From: Flammula alnicola
Taxonomy: Eukaryota > Basidiomycota > Agaricomycetes > Agaricales > Strophariaceae
NCBI GenBank assembly: GCA_015499995.1
Contig: JADNRV010000008.1
Coordinates: forward strand, 558,001-622,000
Reading direction: 5' to 3'
DNA length: 64,000 bases
Shown: positions 11,674 to 23,649 of the stretch, one piece after another
Position numbering within the stretch: the first letter of the stretch is position 1
Layout of the letters: the number at the start of each line of letters is the position of its first letter
Notes under the pieces: model-generated
What the model was told of the DNA's origin: nothing
Databases searched by the model: none
Seen by the model: the letters and a program-made list of their open reading frames with translations, nothing else
Program-made: the position numbers and the translations under genes

Positions 11674-13047
11674 ATGGTTTCGTTCCAGTGCGTTATGAGT
11701 TATTGTGACCAATCCCAGAGTTGTGTTTGCTTATCACCATCCATTTTGTTCTTGTCTAGATGTCATGGTCAGTTCAGAAGTCCAGCCTCCTGGCTGTATT
11801 GCTGTTACTGACCTTGGTTATGCGATATAGCCTGCGGCGATGTCGTGAAAAAGCCCAAGCTCGACCAACACAGGACGCGGTGTCATAGTGGTTATGATTG
11901 CATTGATTGCTCGACGACGTTCAATACCCCTGCGGAATACAAAGGCCACACGTCATGTATAAGCGAAGCCGAGAAATACCAGAAGAGTCTGTATAAGGGT
12001 CCCAAAACCGTGCGTATATCCAAAGCCTGGCGGACGCTCTTGTTCTAATGTGCTCGCTGCGAACAGGGAGCTCCTGCACCGAAAGCCGCCGCGGCGCCAA
12101 AAGCAACAGAACAAACCCAAACTGGTACTGTAGAGCGCTCTAGTTCGAATGCTCAATGGAAACCCGCAAAACCTACTAACGAACGGTACGGTGTATGGGC
12201 CCAACCGAGGACGAGACTTACTGGTGCCAATGATACGCCCCTGGGAACTTCCGCTCGCCCTTCTCCCGTTCCTCAAGCCCAGCCTGTACCTGCGGCAAAG
12301 CCCCCCGTGCAGACTAATGGCGCGAGCTCGAATGGGCACCAAAAGGACAACAAGCGGAAATCTACAGCTGTCGATGATGCGGTGCGTTTTTGCGATGTTA
12401 GTCGTTAGTATCTTTACCTTGTTGCTAATTTTACCCTGTTCGGCGGCCTCCAGGCTGAGATCGCTGACGCCGCGTCCAACAACAAGGCGAAGCTTGCTTC
12501 AGAAAAGGATGCTGCTGGTCCTTCGTTAGAAGATGGAAAGAAGTCTAAGAAATCCAAGAAGGAAAAAAAGGATAAACACGCCGACAAGGAGAAGAAGACA
12601 GAAGAAGCCGCTGATGTGGAGATGGCGGAACCTGTAGGTGGAGAGGAGAAGAAGGAAAAGAAGAAGGAAAAGAAGAAGGAAAAGCGCAAGGAGGAGATGG
12701 AGGTTGCTGAAGCAAACGGAGAGGTTAGCAAGGCGGACAAGAAAAAGAAGAAGAAAAAGGAGAAGGATGCTGTGGTCGAGGAGTCGGCTGCGGAGGCGAA
12801 CGGAGTCGAGGTCAATGGCAAGGCAAAAAAGAGGAAGAGGAATGAGGAGGATGAGCCAGTGAATGCTGATGTGACTCAAGTCGAGGAGAAGAAGAAAAAG
12901 AAGGAGAAAAAGGACAAGTCCTCCAGCGATGCCATGGACGTAGATTCAACACCTGACGATAGTTCCTCAAAGAAGAAGGAGAAAAAGGAGAAAAAGAACA
13001 AGAAGGAGAAGAGGGATTCGATACCTGTTCCAGTTTCCGTTTCATGA
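11674..13047 (+). CDS. LYAR-type zinc-finger nucleolar protein
   Basis: Homologue of LYAR, a nucleolar C2HC zinc-finger protein linked to rRNA processing and growth control. Exons 11674-11687, 11760-11767, 11831-12009, 12067-12381 and 12454-13047 join to 369 codons. The second exon is only 8 nt, yet it is needed: it turns the start into MVSFQCHACGDVVKKPKLDQ, which is the invariant opening of the family. Zinc ligands are the Cys pair of CHAC, the His of LDQH and the following Cys, repeated in the second finger (CIDCSTTF, 'GHTSCISEAEKYQK'). The middle is Ala/Pro/Ser-rich and disordered. The C-terminal half is a long Lys/Glu tract with many KKEKK blocks and bipartite NLS-like motifs (KAKKRKR), as expected for a nucleolar protein. 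Introns 1 and 2 are 72 and 63 nt with GTGCGT and GTCAGT donors. Confidence 0.9.
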
Positions 13048-13278
13048 TCTGTGAGGTTTATCCCGTCTCCGCTGTCCCTTCGCAACTTACTGACGAATGA
13101 CTCTAGTTTATGTTATGACATTCGTCGATTTACCAGGCTGCTTTATATCTAGATTTCTGTGACTGTACTACCCATGGTTTTTGGAATAATATCATTAGTG
13201 CGCACGCGACTCGCCATTTGGTGATAAGAGTTATATGTAGGAGTTCTGGAAATTCTAGATCCATACAGGCCGTTACAT

Positions 13279-14082
13279 CTACAACTCCAAAAACAGGTTC
13301 CAATGACTTTTCGCTATCGTCCTGAATGCAAGAAGGCGCTTCAGAGCGAGCTTTCTGTATTCTGTATCCTCCATGCCCTCACTGACTCGACGTGTGTGCG
13401 CTGCCACGGTAACACACTTTAAGACCCGAGTCTCAGTCGCAGGATACACGCCGCCGATGACAGCAGTGCTCAGCTCTTGGGTGACTGGAACGAGATAAAA
13501 GGTTGGGCGGGTGCCACTCATGGTAATGCAAGGGATGGTCATGGCGGCGAGGCCTGCAAGGCCTCTCTCTTCTCGCTTTTGGTTGTTGAATTGAAAGGCT
13601 GCTATAGCCTCCGCTATAACCTGCGACTCTGCGTCAGTCCTATTGGAGAGGGTCTTGTCCTCGATGAGCACAAGCAGCACCATGGTTGGGCGATGCAGAA
13701 GGCACACGTCCGTCTGAGCAATCTGATTGGAATCGGCACATATGGTCAGAGGAATCGCATAGCGGGTGGCTACAACAGTACCGCGCTCAGTGAATCCTAG
13801 AAGGTCCAGAGTCCGTACTGCAAAGTCATCAATAGAACTCTCTTGTGTGGCGCTGACGGCGAGATCGAGGTAGCCTAGGTATGCAATGACAGCGTCGGAA
13901 AGGTTGGCACCTTCGGCGCCAGCAGGAGCGGTGAGAATGTTGGGATCGAGGTGGTCCAACGACGGTTCGGCGACAGAGGAAAAAAACTCTTCCGCGGGAA
14001 CAGGTGAGACTGAAATGTTGTACGCGATGAGCTCATTCTTACTCCAGTCACTGCCCGACTTGGCAGACCGTATGAAGTTCAT
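13279..14082 (-). CDS. Orphan protein with a PD-(D/E)XK nuclease-like core
   Basis: A 267-codon single-exon gene facing the LYAR gene (convergent) and divergent from ATG3, about 270 bp away. I know no named function. Its centre reads 'QTDVCLLHRPTMVLLVLIEDKTL', then 'DAESQVIAEAIAAFQFNNQKR'. A strand-borne Asp, a hydrophobic strand ending in E-D-K and a following helix with Gln/Glu is the layout of the PD-(D/E)XK nuclease fold, and similar orphan proteins are frequent in Agaricomycetes. The N-terminal third contains a 'DLAVSATQESSIDDFAVRTLDLLGF' segment of the kind that precedes this core in such proteins. Whether it is catalytically active is unknown; no partner gene adjoins it. The start is the first ATG after in-frame stops. 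Confidence 0.72.
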   Translation of the reverse strand: MNFIRSAKSGSDWSKNELIAYNISVSPVPAEEFFSSVAEPSLDHLDPNILTAPAGAEGANLSDAVIAYLGYLDLAVSATQESSIDDFAVRTLDLLGFTERGTVVATRYAIPLTICADSNQIAQTDVCLLHRPTMVLLVLIEDKTLSNRTDAESQVIAEAIAAFQFNNQKREERGLAGLAAMTIPCITMSGTRPTFYLVPVTQELSTAVIGGVYPATETRVLKCVTVAAHTRRVSEGMEDTEYRKLALKRLLAFRTIAKSHWNLFLEL

Positions 14083-14351
14083 GACGATGTTGAGATCTGG
14101 TGATTAGGTTAAATTCACTAATCAGACACTGATGCACCTACTGACGAGATGATCCAACAAGTGCTCTCAGATAGCTCTCAAATAGAACAATGGGAAAATG
14201 GGATAATATTTTTGTCGTGCTCTGTTGACAAAAGGTCAGAAAAGCCAATTTAGATAAGGCACGTGGTTGCAGTAAGGTTCGCAAATGGAATCGATTTCCA
14301 AGTGAACCTCCCTACCTTTACGACGACCCACTACACTCACAATAACCAGCT

Positions 14352-15848
14352 ATGCAAGCCATCCAGGTTCGTCTCCTATTACAGCGTATTCAACAGAGTT
14401 TATAGTGATACGACATAGTCCCACCTTTTCGCGGTTCGCGAGTACCTTAGCCCAGTGAGCACAGCAACCAATTGACTATGATCAGCTCACCGATCAGTGT
14501 TACAGGTCCTCAAAGAGAGCAAATTCAAGGAACACGGTCGTATCACACCTGGTGCGTCAACTTAATATGAAAATACACGTCTTTTGATCATACCAATCCC
14601 CATTAGAGGAGTTCGTGGCCGCGGGCGACTTCTTGGTCTACAAGTTTCCTGTCTGGACATGGTATGCCACCGTTTCTAACTCCCCTGTCTCCCATTTCTG
14701 ACCAACTTGATTGTCCATAGGGAGAAAGGAGATGGGACGAAGACTAGGGATTTCCTGCCCGCGGACAAGCAATATCTCGTTACTCGTGGGGTTCCCTGTT
14801 TGCGTCGAGCCACCTCGCTGGCCTACACAGACGCGGACGAGGACGCGGAACGCCTGCTCTCCTTCGCAGACTCCTCCACTCCGAGCGCAGACGGCGATGA
14901 ATGGGTAGAAACACACGCAGGCCGCAAGGCATCCAACAACTCTGCAACGGATCACAGCCAAATTGCAGAGATCCCCGATATAGACGGTCCAGGAGATGCG
15001 GACGACCTTGCCGCAGGTGTTGGCTCAATGTCCTTGAGTCAATCTCAGAAAGAGCCTGAGGTTATCGACTTGGACGATATTCCTGACATGGAGGAAGACG
15101 ATCTTGAGGACGGAGATGAGGCGACCGCTGCGCCCAAGAGCTCGGCGCCCGCAGCATCCAAAACAGTCCCTTCAGGGCTAGTCAGTGAACCAAGGTCGGT
15201 ATTTTTATCCTACTATCTGACAAGATTGGTCTAAAGGCGCGTTGCAGTCCAGCTGAGGCGGCCAAAGGCAACCTTCTGCAAGTCCGCACATACGACGTGA
15301 TGATCACGTACGATAAGTACTACCAAACTCCAAGAGTCTGGCTGATTGGCTATGATGAGGTGCGTTTCCTCTATCGAACTCAAATTCACGATAACTCATA
15401 CTTGTTGCGCGTTGTTATGTAGAACGGCACCCCACTCACGCCAACCCAGATATTCCAAGATATCTCAGCGGATCATGCGCACAAAACTGTCACCATCGAA
15501 CCCTTCATCCACTCCACCTCCCTACAAGCCGCATCTGTGCACCCCTGCAAGCATGCTAGCGTGATGAAAAAAGTGATCGAGCGCATGAACAACAGCGTCG
15601 TTGCGGAGCAGCTCGCACGTAAATCTCCGCCGCCAGGATCATCATCAGCGAAAGACGCCAAGGACGCATCGAAGAAGAAGTGGCCTTTCAGCAGGAAGGC
15701 GAGCGGGACAGGGAAGGAAGTGATTCCGCCGAATGTGGATGAGGAGGAGGTCGAGGGTATGCGTGTGGATTTCTACCTGGTGGTGTTCCTCAAGTTCATC
15801 GCGTCAATCGTGCCGACAATCGAAGTCGATTCAACTACGTCGTTCTGA
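14352..15848 (+). CDS. ATG3: Autophagy-related E2-like enzyme Atg3
   Basis: E2-like enzyme that transfers Atg8 to phosphatidylethanolamine on the growing phagophore. Seven exons (14352-14366, 14419-14454, 14506-14551, 14607-14661, 14721-15194, 15248-15359, 15423-15848) join to 387 codons. Seen: the N-terminal amphipathic helix region ending in [17 protein letters not shown]; the family signature '[22 protein letters not shown]'; a long acidic disordered insert typical of Atg3 (about residues 90-210, containing the acidic '[15 protein letters not shown]' run); the E2-fold segments '[19 protein letters not shown]'; the catalytic Cys in [11 protein letters not shown]; and the conserved C-terminus [20 protein letters not shown]. 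The first exon is only 15 nt. An insertion rich in Ser/Lys (about 40 residues) lies between the catalytic loop and the last helix. Confidence 0.96.
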
Positions 15849-16214
15849 TCTTTGAAGGAATCGGTCCTTCCAGGTGACGGCTAAGATTGACGGCGATGGA
15901 TGCAGTTAGTTGCGCTGGTGATAAGTAATACCCTTCGGCGGCTGGCTACAAGTAATACGTGGTCCAATGGTGTATATAGACGTGTAAATTGTCGCCCAAA
16001 ATGTTTTGTATCTGTACCATATTTTCGACGCGTTTCATGTGGAGCCCTAGAAGAAGTAATTCTTGGAGGAAATCCAGATCTCAAGGTCCACAAAAGAATT
16101 ATTTATCATGTATTGATCAATCCTGTGGACAACGTGCAGAACTGGCGAGGCAAAATTAAAGAATGACAATGATGAACTCCACACCAGGAAGGCCTACAAA
16201 ATATGTAGAAGAGG
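15849..16214. other. Convergent 3' region between ATG3 and UTP25
   Basis: About 370 bp separating two convergent genes. It should contain both 3' UTRs and their polyadenylation signals. I see no other structure. Confidence 0.5.
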
Positions 16215-18691
16215 TTATGAGGACTTGATCAGGTCGATTGCGCCCTCTGTGCCTGCGATCCTCTCAAGCTTGAACCTATCGTACTTCGAGAACAACACCC
16301 GACATGTCACGTCTGACGCCTCCACTCCGTCGTCCAGGAAAGGGAAGGACAAGAACTCGGTGAAGTACTGTGGGTGGTCGGGCGGTCCGTAAAAGATGAC
16401 ATTGCGGCAGCCTCGGATTTTGTATCGCTTGAAAAAGTGGAATCGCTCGCTGACGAGCAGGAAGGATTTTTGGCCTTTAAAGAAGGCTTGTCTGGCGCGA
16501 GAGATGTCTTGGTTTGATGAGTATCTGGAATGGAAATAGAAGGTCAGACTGAAGATATGAAAGTATCAGAAATGATGAGAAAGTACTCGGAGAGAACGGT
16601 GAAAGTTACGCCAGACTGTTTTCTGAAGTGGTTTTGCACACGGATGAAATCGAATGAGGAGGGGATGAAGACGATAGTGTTGGTGCTCTGCACAGCCGAT
16701 TTCAGGACTGAAGGAAGTAGCTAATGGCGCGATATCAGAACGATGTGCCGTATCAACACCAAGGAATTGCATACCTGTGTCGTGAAATGGTGGAAACGTT
16801 TCTCGGGCTCGTCAACTGGGCTAACACAGTCAAAGTGGATGAAGTTCTACGAAATCAGAAGTAAGACCAGTATCGACGTTGATTTCGTAGAGTAGACTTA
16901 CTTGATCGATTCCAGCCGGCACGTCGATAGGCGGCCATGACTTTTCCGTCCGAATCTTTCCTGCTACATTTTTCAAGGACGTATTGTATAGTGCTCGCGT
17001 TTCCGCCGTCTCGTATGCAGATAGCAAAATTGATTGACGAAGGTATGCGGCACTATGCAATGCAATCAAGATAAGAAGAAGCGGATTAGTTCAACCTACT
17101 CACTGTCCGTCTAGATACCATGGCTTTATCCGTGAAAAATCAGTATCGTGTGACTCTTTGGGAAGTTTGTTCATGTAGGACATGACAAACTACGAGAATA
17201 AGTTAATATGACAAGTTCGTAACAGAGATAGACAACCCACCTTGACGTGCTCCCAATTTTGCATCGTTAGTGCGTCCATCTGATCAATCACAAGGACCTC
17301 TATCGAGGTCAGATAATCTGCGTTTCTGGAAGTAAAGGTCAGAGAAAGTACGGAGAAGCAGTAAAGTATACACACTTTTCCTTGTCGATCGACCGTCGCA
17401 GACCAAGGGGACTGGCAATGATGATATCACATCCATAGAAATCCGTGAACATCTTCACGGTTTTCCGCGTCATCTTCATTCCAACTCTGAAATTATCATC
17501 CACGTTTCCTTTGAAGGTGTCCACATGATCAGGTGGATATGTTCCAGGTTCTGCGGTAACAAGTTTGTCTACTACTCCTGCGGGTAGGCCGTATTCCGAC
17601 AGGAATCGGGATTGGTTTTCGATTTGGAAGGTCGGAGATGGTGTATGTGAAGTGATGGCTCTGAACCAGTCGAGGGCAGAGGAACGGAAGGGGAGCAGGA
17701 TGAGAACTGATGGCCGGGTGAACCCTTGGTCTTGGACGTCTTCCAGTGGGGGTGCGTCTGGGTTGGCTTTTGCTGCACGAGTCAAACGCTCGTTGTTTTT
17801 GAGGACTCGACGACGTTTTCTACGCAGAAAAGGACCGTTTAGTTTGGTCGAAAACGTAAACGAGAGACGTATATTCACTTGTTAACGTGGTTTAGTGCGT
17901 GTAGGGCGATGGCTTCCCTCGTTGCCCTTTTCGTCGACAGCGAAGTAGAGGTGATGTATAGATCTTTTCGGGTGGACAGACTTGAAAGAAGGTCGTTCTG
18001 TAATTCTGCCTGGTCTGTGGCAATATAGTCAGAATAAATATTCATATGCTTGGAAGTTGACGTACTTCGAGCTTGCTTTGCTTGCCTTGTCGTGAACGGG
18101 GTTTTGAGATTGTCCAGAATCTGATAACGGGGTGTAAGAAAACAATAAAATGACAGCAATAGAAATAAGATTTACATCAATTTCCGACACACAAGCAGAG
18201 GTGCTTGCTTCTGAATTGGCAGGTACTGAGACAATGGCTGACCCCAGTTTGCCAACTTTCTCTCTTGAACTTATCCAGGACCGGCTTTCTACAGCTGTTT
18301 TTGATGATTCCGAGAGACAGGATGGGTTGACACCAAAATGCGTCTCATAGCCATCATTAGATGAGGTAGGTTCTGCAAATGCAAGTTCGAGTTAACTTCT
18401 CCACAATTAAAAAAACTCGGACGAATCTTCAGCATTACCATCTGCAGTCTCATCAACTTCCTCTTCCTGACCGTCTGTTTTGGACACAACAATCTCCTTT
18501 TCAACCTCGATGGCGATCGTGCTCTCCTTCTCCGAAGTAGTATTTGTGTCGGTAAATGAAATCGACTTCCGTTTGTTCAGCTTTTCAGAAGGCACGAATT
18601 CTTCCTGTACTCTCTTCCGCTTTCCAATTTTCGTCGCAGAGACATTTAGAAGCGTAAGCAGCTTAGTTGTAACCGAATTTCCGTGATCCAT
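16215..18691 (-). CDS. UTP25: U3 snoRNA-associated protein 25 (digestive-organ expansion factor family)
   Basis: Component of the SSU processome, needed for early pre-rRNA cleavage in 40S ribosome maturation; a pseudo-helicase with DEAD-box-like architecture. The gene has many short introns. From the start at 18691 (MDHGNSVTTKLLTLL) an acidic N-terminus with an NLS-like GKRKR is followed by 'RSTSTSKHMNIYSDYIATDQAEL', 'TREAIALHALNHVNK', 'FTRPSVLILLPFRSSALDW', 'FRVGMKMTRKTVKMFTDFYGCDIIIASPLGLR' and 'LTSIEVLVIDQMDALTMQNWEHV', which map onto helicase motifs I-II with altered residues as in other Utp25 proteins. The C-terminal half includes 'SRIKPWYLDGQ', 'AAYLRQSILLSAYETAETRALYN' and the closing 'LLVSERFHFFKRYKIRGCRNVIFYGPPDHPQYFTEF', all family landmarks. 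It is divergent from TOP3, with about 270 bp between the starts. Confidence 0.93.
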
Positions 18692-18957
18692 TAGCAGGGA
18701 AATGGCTAAGGGCCCGGGGGTTACAAAGTTATCTCAGTCTGCGAGAATATGATGTCCCTCAAAAATACAAGGCTATTGCACAATACGACCAAATATCGAT
18801 CGCGTTGGCTCAGTCACGTCCGAAACGCGACGCGGATCTCGTTGACATTGACAAAAGTTCCCAATATTCGTTTGTTGCCTTTACCCTTGATTTTCTCGTT
18901 CTTTTTGCTTGCGCAAAACAAACTATATCATCAAGCTTAAACCCTTTGGAGGCACCC

Positions 18958-21900
18958 ATGAGAGTGTTGTGTGTCGCCGAAAAACCCTCAATTTCGAAAC
19001 CCATTTCACAAATCCTTTCCGGTGGCCAATTTACAACAGTACGTGTAAATAGTCATTATCACCATCGATCGTGCTAAAAACTCTCCTTTAAAGACAAACA
19101 CGGCATCCAAATTCATCAAGAACTACGAATTTGACTACCCCCAAACCCGAGCTTTCTTCACAGTTACGTGTGTGTCGGGACATCTCAATGCCCAGGACTT
19201 CTATGACACACATCGGAAATGGAACTCTTGTGATGCATTTGAGCTCTTTGATGCCCCTGTAGAAACAACGGTTGCTTCCGATAAGAAGGCAATTGAACAG
19301 AACCTTTTGACGCAGGCCCGCCGAGCAGATGTACTTATGATATGGACAGATTGTGACAGAGAAGGGGAACATATAGGGATGGAGATAGCCAAAGTGTGCC
19401 GGAGGGCTAATGCCAACATCCGCATTAAACGAGCCAGGTTCAGTGCTATCATCGCTCAGTATGTTATATTCTCGAAGTTTAAAGGGGAAGTTTCGCTGAG
19501 CTTGGGAAAGACAGATTCACAACGCGGCTCAGAACCCAGGCGAGTTGGATAAACGACAGGCAGACGCAGTTGAAGCTCGGATGATCCTTGATTTGAAGGT
19601 TGGAGCCGCATTTACGAGACTACAAACGATGGTCCTACAGGGGCGTGTGCAACGAATAGCGGATGAGAAGAGCGTGGTCTCCTACGGTCAGTCTTCACAT
19701 GCACTTTCAATTGACTTACTCAACGGGTCATATCCAGGTCCATGCCAATTTCCAACCCTCGGGTTTGTCGTCCAACGATACAGCCTGGTCAAAAACTTCA
19801 CACCAGAACAATTCTGGTATATCTACCTTTCATTAACGAGACAGACCCCGTCGCAAGGCAATGAAGAAACGAAATTCAACTGGAAACGCAATCATCTTTT
19901 TGATCAAGTCGTAGTGGCGAACCTGTTCTCGCGGATGGGCAATTCCTTGGCCGTTGTCACGAAAGTAACTAACAAGACAACGAAGAAATGGTATGGAACA
20001 TGCCCAAAACTCTATCTCGGACTCTTGTATAATTTCAAACTTTAGGAAACCACTCCCTCTTACGACAGTTGAGCTACAGAAAGCTGGATCGAGATTGTTG
20101 CGACTGGCTCCAAAGAAGGTCCTAGACGTGCGTTTGGCAATCTAACAAAAGCTACTCTTTCGATGACGATTAGACCAGGTGGCTGAAAAGCTCTATCAAC
20201 AAGGCTTTCTCTCTTATCCACGCACTGAAACCGACGAATTTGATCCCCAATTCGACCACATGTCTTTGATAGCTAAACAAACTGTCGACCCTGCCTGGGG
20301 TGCATTCGCTACTTCGTTGGTATCTTATTGTTTACTTTCTGATGATCTATTAATCTGAAACGATCTATCATAACAGACTGCAACAAGGAGGCTTCAACGT
20401 CCCTCGCAAGGGCAAGGGCAATGACAAAGCTCATCCACCGATCCATCCCACCGCACATGCCAACAATCTAGCTGGCGATGAGAAGAGGGTATATGAATAC
20501 ATCACGCGGCGATATCTGGCGTGCTGTTCCAAAGATGCAGAAGGCTGGCAGACGACAGTCGATGTCGTTTGCGGAAGGGAAGACTTCTCTGCGACCGGTC
20601 TGCAGTTTTTTTTTTTTGGTTGTTGCCCGTGCTACGGTGTTCTGATGACTTTGCTTTCGTAGGGTTGGTCGTAAAGGAGAAAAACTATCTCAACGTTTAC
20701 ATCTATGATAAGTGGACTGGTCACACTGTGCCGGATTTCCAAGAAGGAGAGGAGTTTGAACCGACGCTATGCGAAATCCGGCAAGGAGAGACGTCGAAGC
20801 CCAACTACCTGACCGAAGCTGACCTCGTCACCCTCATGGACAAGAACGGGATTGGTTCGTGTATTTTTAACAATATCTTTGCATGCTGAGATTAATATTG
20901 AATTTAGGCACGGATGCAACTATCGCACAACATATCCAGACGATCATAGATCGCGACTACGTGATTGAGCGCATGGAAGGAGCTATCAAGTATCTCGTCC
21001 CTTCCACACTTGGAATTGGCCTGATTGAAGGATACAACCAAATCGGTCTTGCGAAGAACGTCAGCAAACCGCAGCTGCGTCGCGAGGTTCGCTCCTTCTC
21101 TTGTTCTTTACTTCTGAAAATTTCCGTCTCAATGCGCTGCCCTCTTTTGTAGACAGAACGAAGGATGGTTCAAGTATGTCAGGGCACGACGTCGAAGAAT
21201 GACATGCTGGTGCAGAGTCTTAACCAGTACAAGGATATGTTCATCATCGTAAGGAGGGAGTTTGAGAGAGTCACTTCTGTAAGTAAACATGTACTTTTAT
21301 TTTCTACGTGTGGTTTACTTATGGGTGTGGTAGAGCGTGGTACGGTATCTTTCGGGTGTAGGAAATGGTCAGAATGCCCAAGGTGGGGCTGGACATGGGC
21401 CTGGAGGAGGCGGAGCTGGTGGAGGCGGAGCTGGTGGTGGCGGTGGCGGCCGCGGAGGTGGAGATGGCGGAGGTGCAGGGGCGAGAGGGCGCGCAGTCGC
21501 CCGTGGACGCGGTGCAACCAGAGGCGCGCCCGGAGATGCACCCGCAGGTCGTGGTCGTGGTCGTGGTCGAGGGGGCGCACCTAGCTCTGGGGCGATCATT
21601 TCCCTTGTAGACTCGGATGATGGTAAGTAAATGTTAATATCGGTTGTCCTCGTCTCATTATACATATTCTCTAGACATCGATATGGCGCCAGTGTCTCGT
21701 GCGACGACAGCTGCGGCATCCTCTCGACGGGCTGGGCTTTTGGGAACGACAACGACAAATACCACCCAATCAAGGCCATCGATATCGGCCTCCTCTTTAT
21801 CAACGTCCTCAACGGCTGTGGCCTCGACCTCGCGGCAAACAGCGCCTCTTTACGTCTCTCCTACGTGGCAAGCTGGCCCTGCCGCTGCTGCTTCGAGCTC

Positions 21901-23121
21901 GTCTACAAAACCTGTTTCAAAAAGGGCGGAGTATAATACCGGCAATGCAACAGCCGATGACGATGTCCAGTGTGAATGTAAGATACCGGCTGTTCAGAGG
22001 ACTGTGATAAGGGAGACAGCAACGAAGGGAAAGAAATTCTGGACGTGCGAAACGCGTTCATGTGGATTCTTCCAGTGGGTCGAGAATGCTCCTCCAAATT
22101 CGTCGCGAGGGGTTTCCAACAGTCTTCCTGCAAAACGCTCCTATTCAACAGTCAGTCCCGTTTCTTTCTTCATTCAACGTATCCACGCCTAATGAGACGC
22201 CTTGTAGACACGAGACACGCCGCCGACTGCATCTGGCGACATGCGGAAGTGCAAATGCAACGAGGATGGGATCTTGCACACTACGCACAAAGAGGGACCC
22301 AACCAGGGCCGGAAGTTTTGGAAATGCCGGAAGGCCGACCATGCTTCGTGCGGGTTCTTTGAGTGGGATGATGAACCTCCGCGAACAGGTGGAAATTTCG
22401 GTCAGGGTGGTAATGGTGCATCTTCGCGATCGCAGTCGTTCAATAATACCTCCGGCTCTGCGAGATGTTTCAAGGTGCATTTATCTTGATTACTGTGTCC
22501 TGTCCGTCTTCCTTGTGCTTACGGGTCCCTGCTAGTGCAATGAAGAAGGACATTTCTCGAATGGTACCCATGTTTCTTTTCTGTTTAGCAATATCGCGGA
22601 CCCAAACCTATGAACCTCTTATTCTTAGCATGTCCGAACGATGATGCCTCGAGCAGTAAACGGTCTAGAAGTATCGGTACCAGCGCAAACGACAAGGCTG
22701 CTAGTGCAACATGCTTCAAGTGTCAACAGCCTGGACATTATAGTTCTTGTTCGTCGCATTGGATTGTTCGGTCTATCTTCATGACTGACCTGTTCTGTTC
22801 GTTAGCTTGTCCCAATGGTGGTTCTTCCAACTCCGCGCCTAAAACCTTTGGTAATGCCGCGAGTTCTGACGAATGCTATAAATGTGGCAAAAAGGGCCAT
22901 TGGAGTACAAGTACATTGGTTTCTTCTCATGACTCTTTAAGCTCGTGGCTGACAAAACGTTCGCAGATTGTCCACAAGATGGTGGTGGTAGTGGCTTCTC
23001 GGCGAAGAGATCCTATTCCTCCAACTCGGGATCCTCAAAGCGGGGAAGAGGAGGTACGAGAGGCAAACGCGGAAGAGGAGGAGGGAAGAAATCAAAATTC
23101 GGAGCGGCTGATGGGTATTAG
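18958..23121 (+). CDS. TOP3: DNA topoisomerase III with GRF and CCHC zinc fingers
   Basis: Type IA topoisomerase that acts with RecQ helicase and Rmi1 to dissolve recombination intermediates. The start is the ATG of MRVLCVAEKPSI at 18958. Seen in order: the Toprim domain (VAEKPSI and the metal-binding WTDCDREGEH); 'FSAIIAQQIHNAAQNPGEL' spliced across 19458/19511; 'RQADAVEARMILDLKVGAAFTR'; the active-site Tyr in LSYPRTETDEF; and the 'AHPPIHPT' gate motif. After the core comes an extreme Gly/Arg-rich insert (about 21370-21590). Two GRF zinc fingers follow (CKIPAVQRTV...WTCETRSCGFFQW and CKCNEDGILH...GFFEW), then three CCHC knuckles (CFKCNEEGHFSNAC, CFKCQQPGHYSSSC, CYKCGKKGHWSTNC), each split by an intron, and a basic RG-rich tail. 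The zinc-finger array is known from animal and plant topoisomerase III alpha and is absent from the short yeast enzyme. Confidence 0.94.
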
Positions 23122-23649
23122 GCACGATCTGAAGAATCATTTCTTTTTTTGCATCCTCTTGACTTACACACTAGATTAATTTCTTCGGGACTGTACAATA
23201 ACTATTGCTAATTACTTATCAACTGTAATGCAGCATCTATAGGTTACCGTCCGCTGAGACACGCTAGACTGATGCACACTATCGAACTATCCAGTGTTTT
23301 CTTCCCAAAAACAGATCTACTGTATGCCATTTTTCGTATTCCCATCCTCTTTCTCGTTAAAAGATGGAGTGAAGCTCTGTAAGACTGCCTCTTACTCAAT
23401 ATTTTTTGCAGCTTTCCAGATACTGCTGACGTCTAGGGTTGGTGTAGTTCAATTTAACAAATGCAGACTTGTATCCTCAAAATAAAGATTTCAAAGTTGC
23501 ATTTTTTGATGAGACGAAAGCGACATCAGGGGATTAAAATTAAATAAGAAACAGAACAGGATGACTAAAGGACAACACAGTATGAATATCTTTGCAAAGT
23601 TTGAGAATCTCCACAGAATGCGAGGACAAAGGTCCACAAAGGAGCCCCT
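23122..23649. other. Convergent 3' region between TOP3 and RSE1
   Basis: About 530 bp between the stop codons of two convergent genes. Only short frames without motifs are present; it should hold both 3' UTRs. Confidence 0.5.

Noticed and set aside
12414..13085. Minus-strand Phe/Ser/Leu-rich frames opposite the LYAR gene that resemble membrane proteins
   Set aside because: They are the complement of the Lys/Glu-rich (AAG/GAG) coding tract.
21179..21812. Minus-strand frames rich in His/Asp/Leu or Pro/Arg opposite TOP3
   Set aside because: Generated by the GC-rich Gly/Arg-coding repeat on the other strand.
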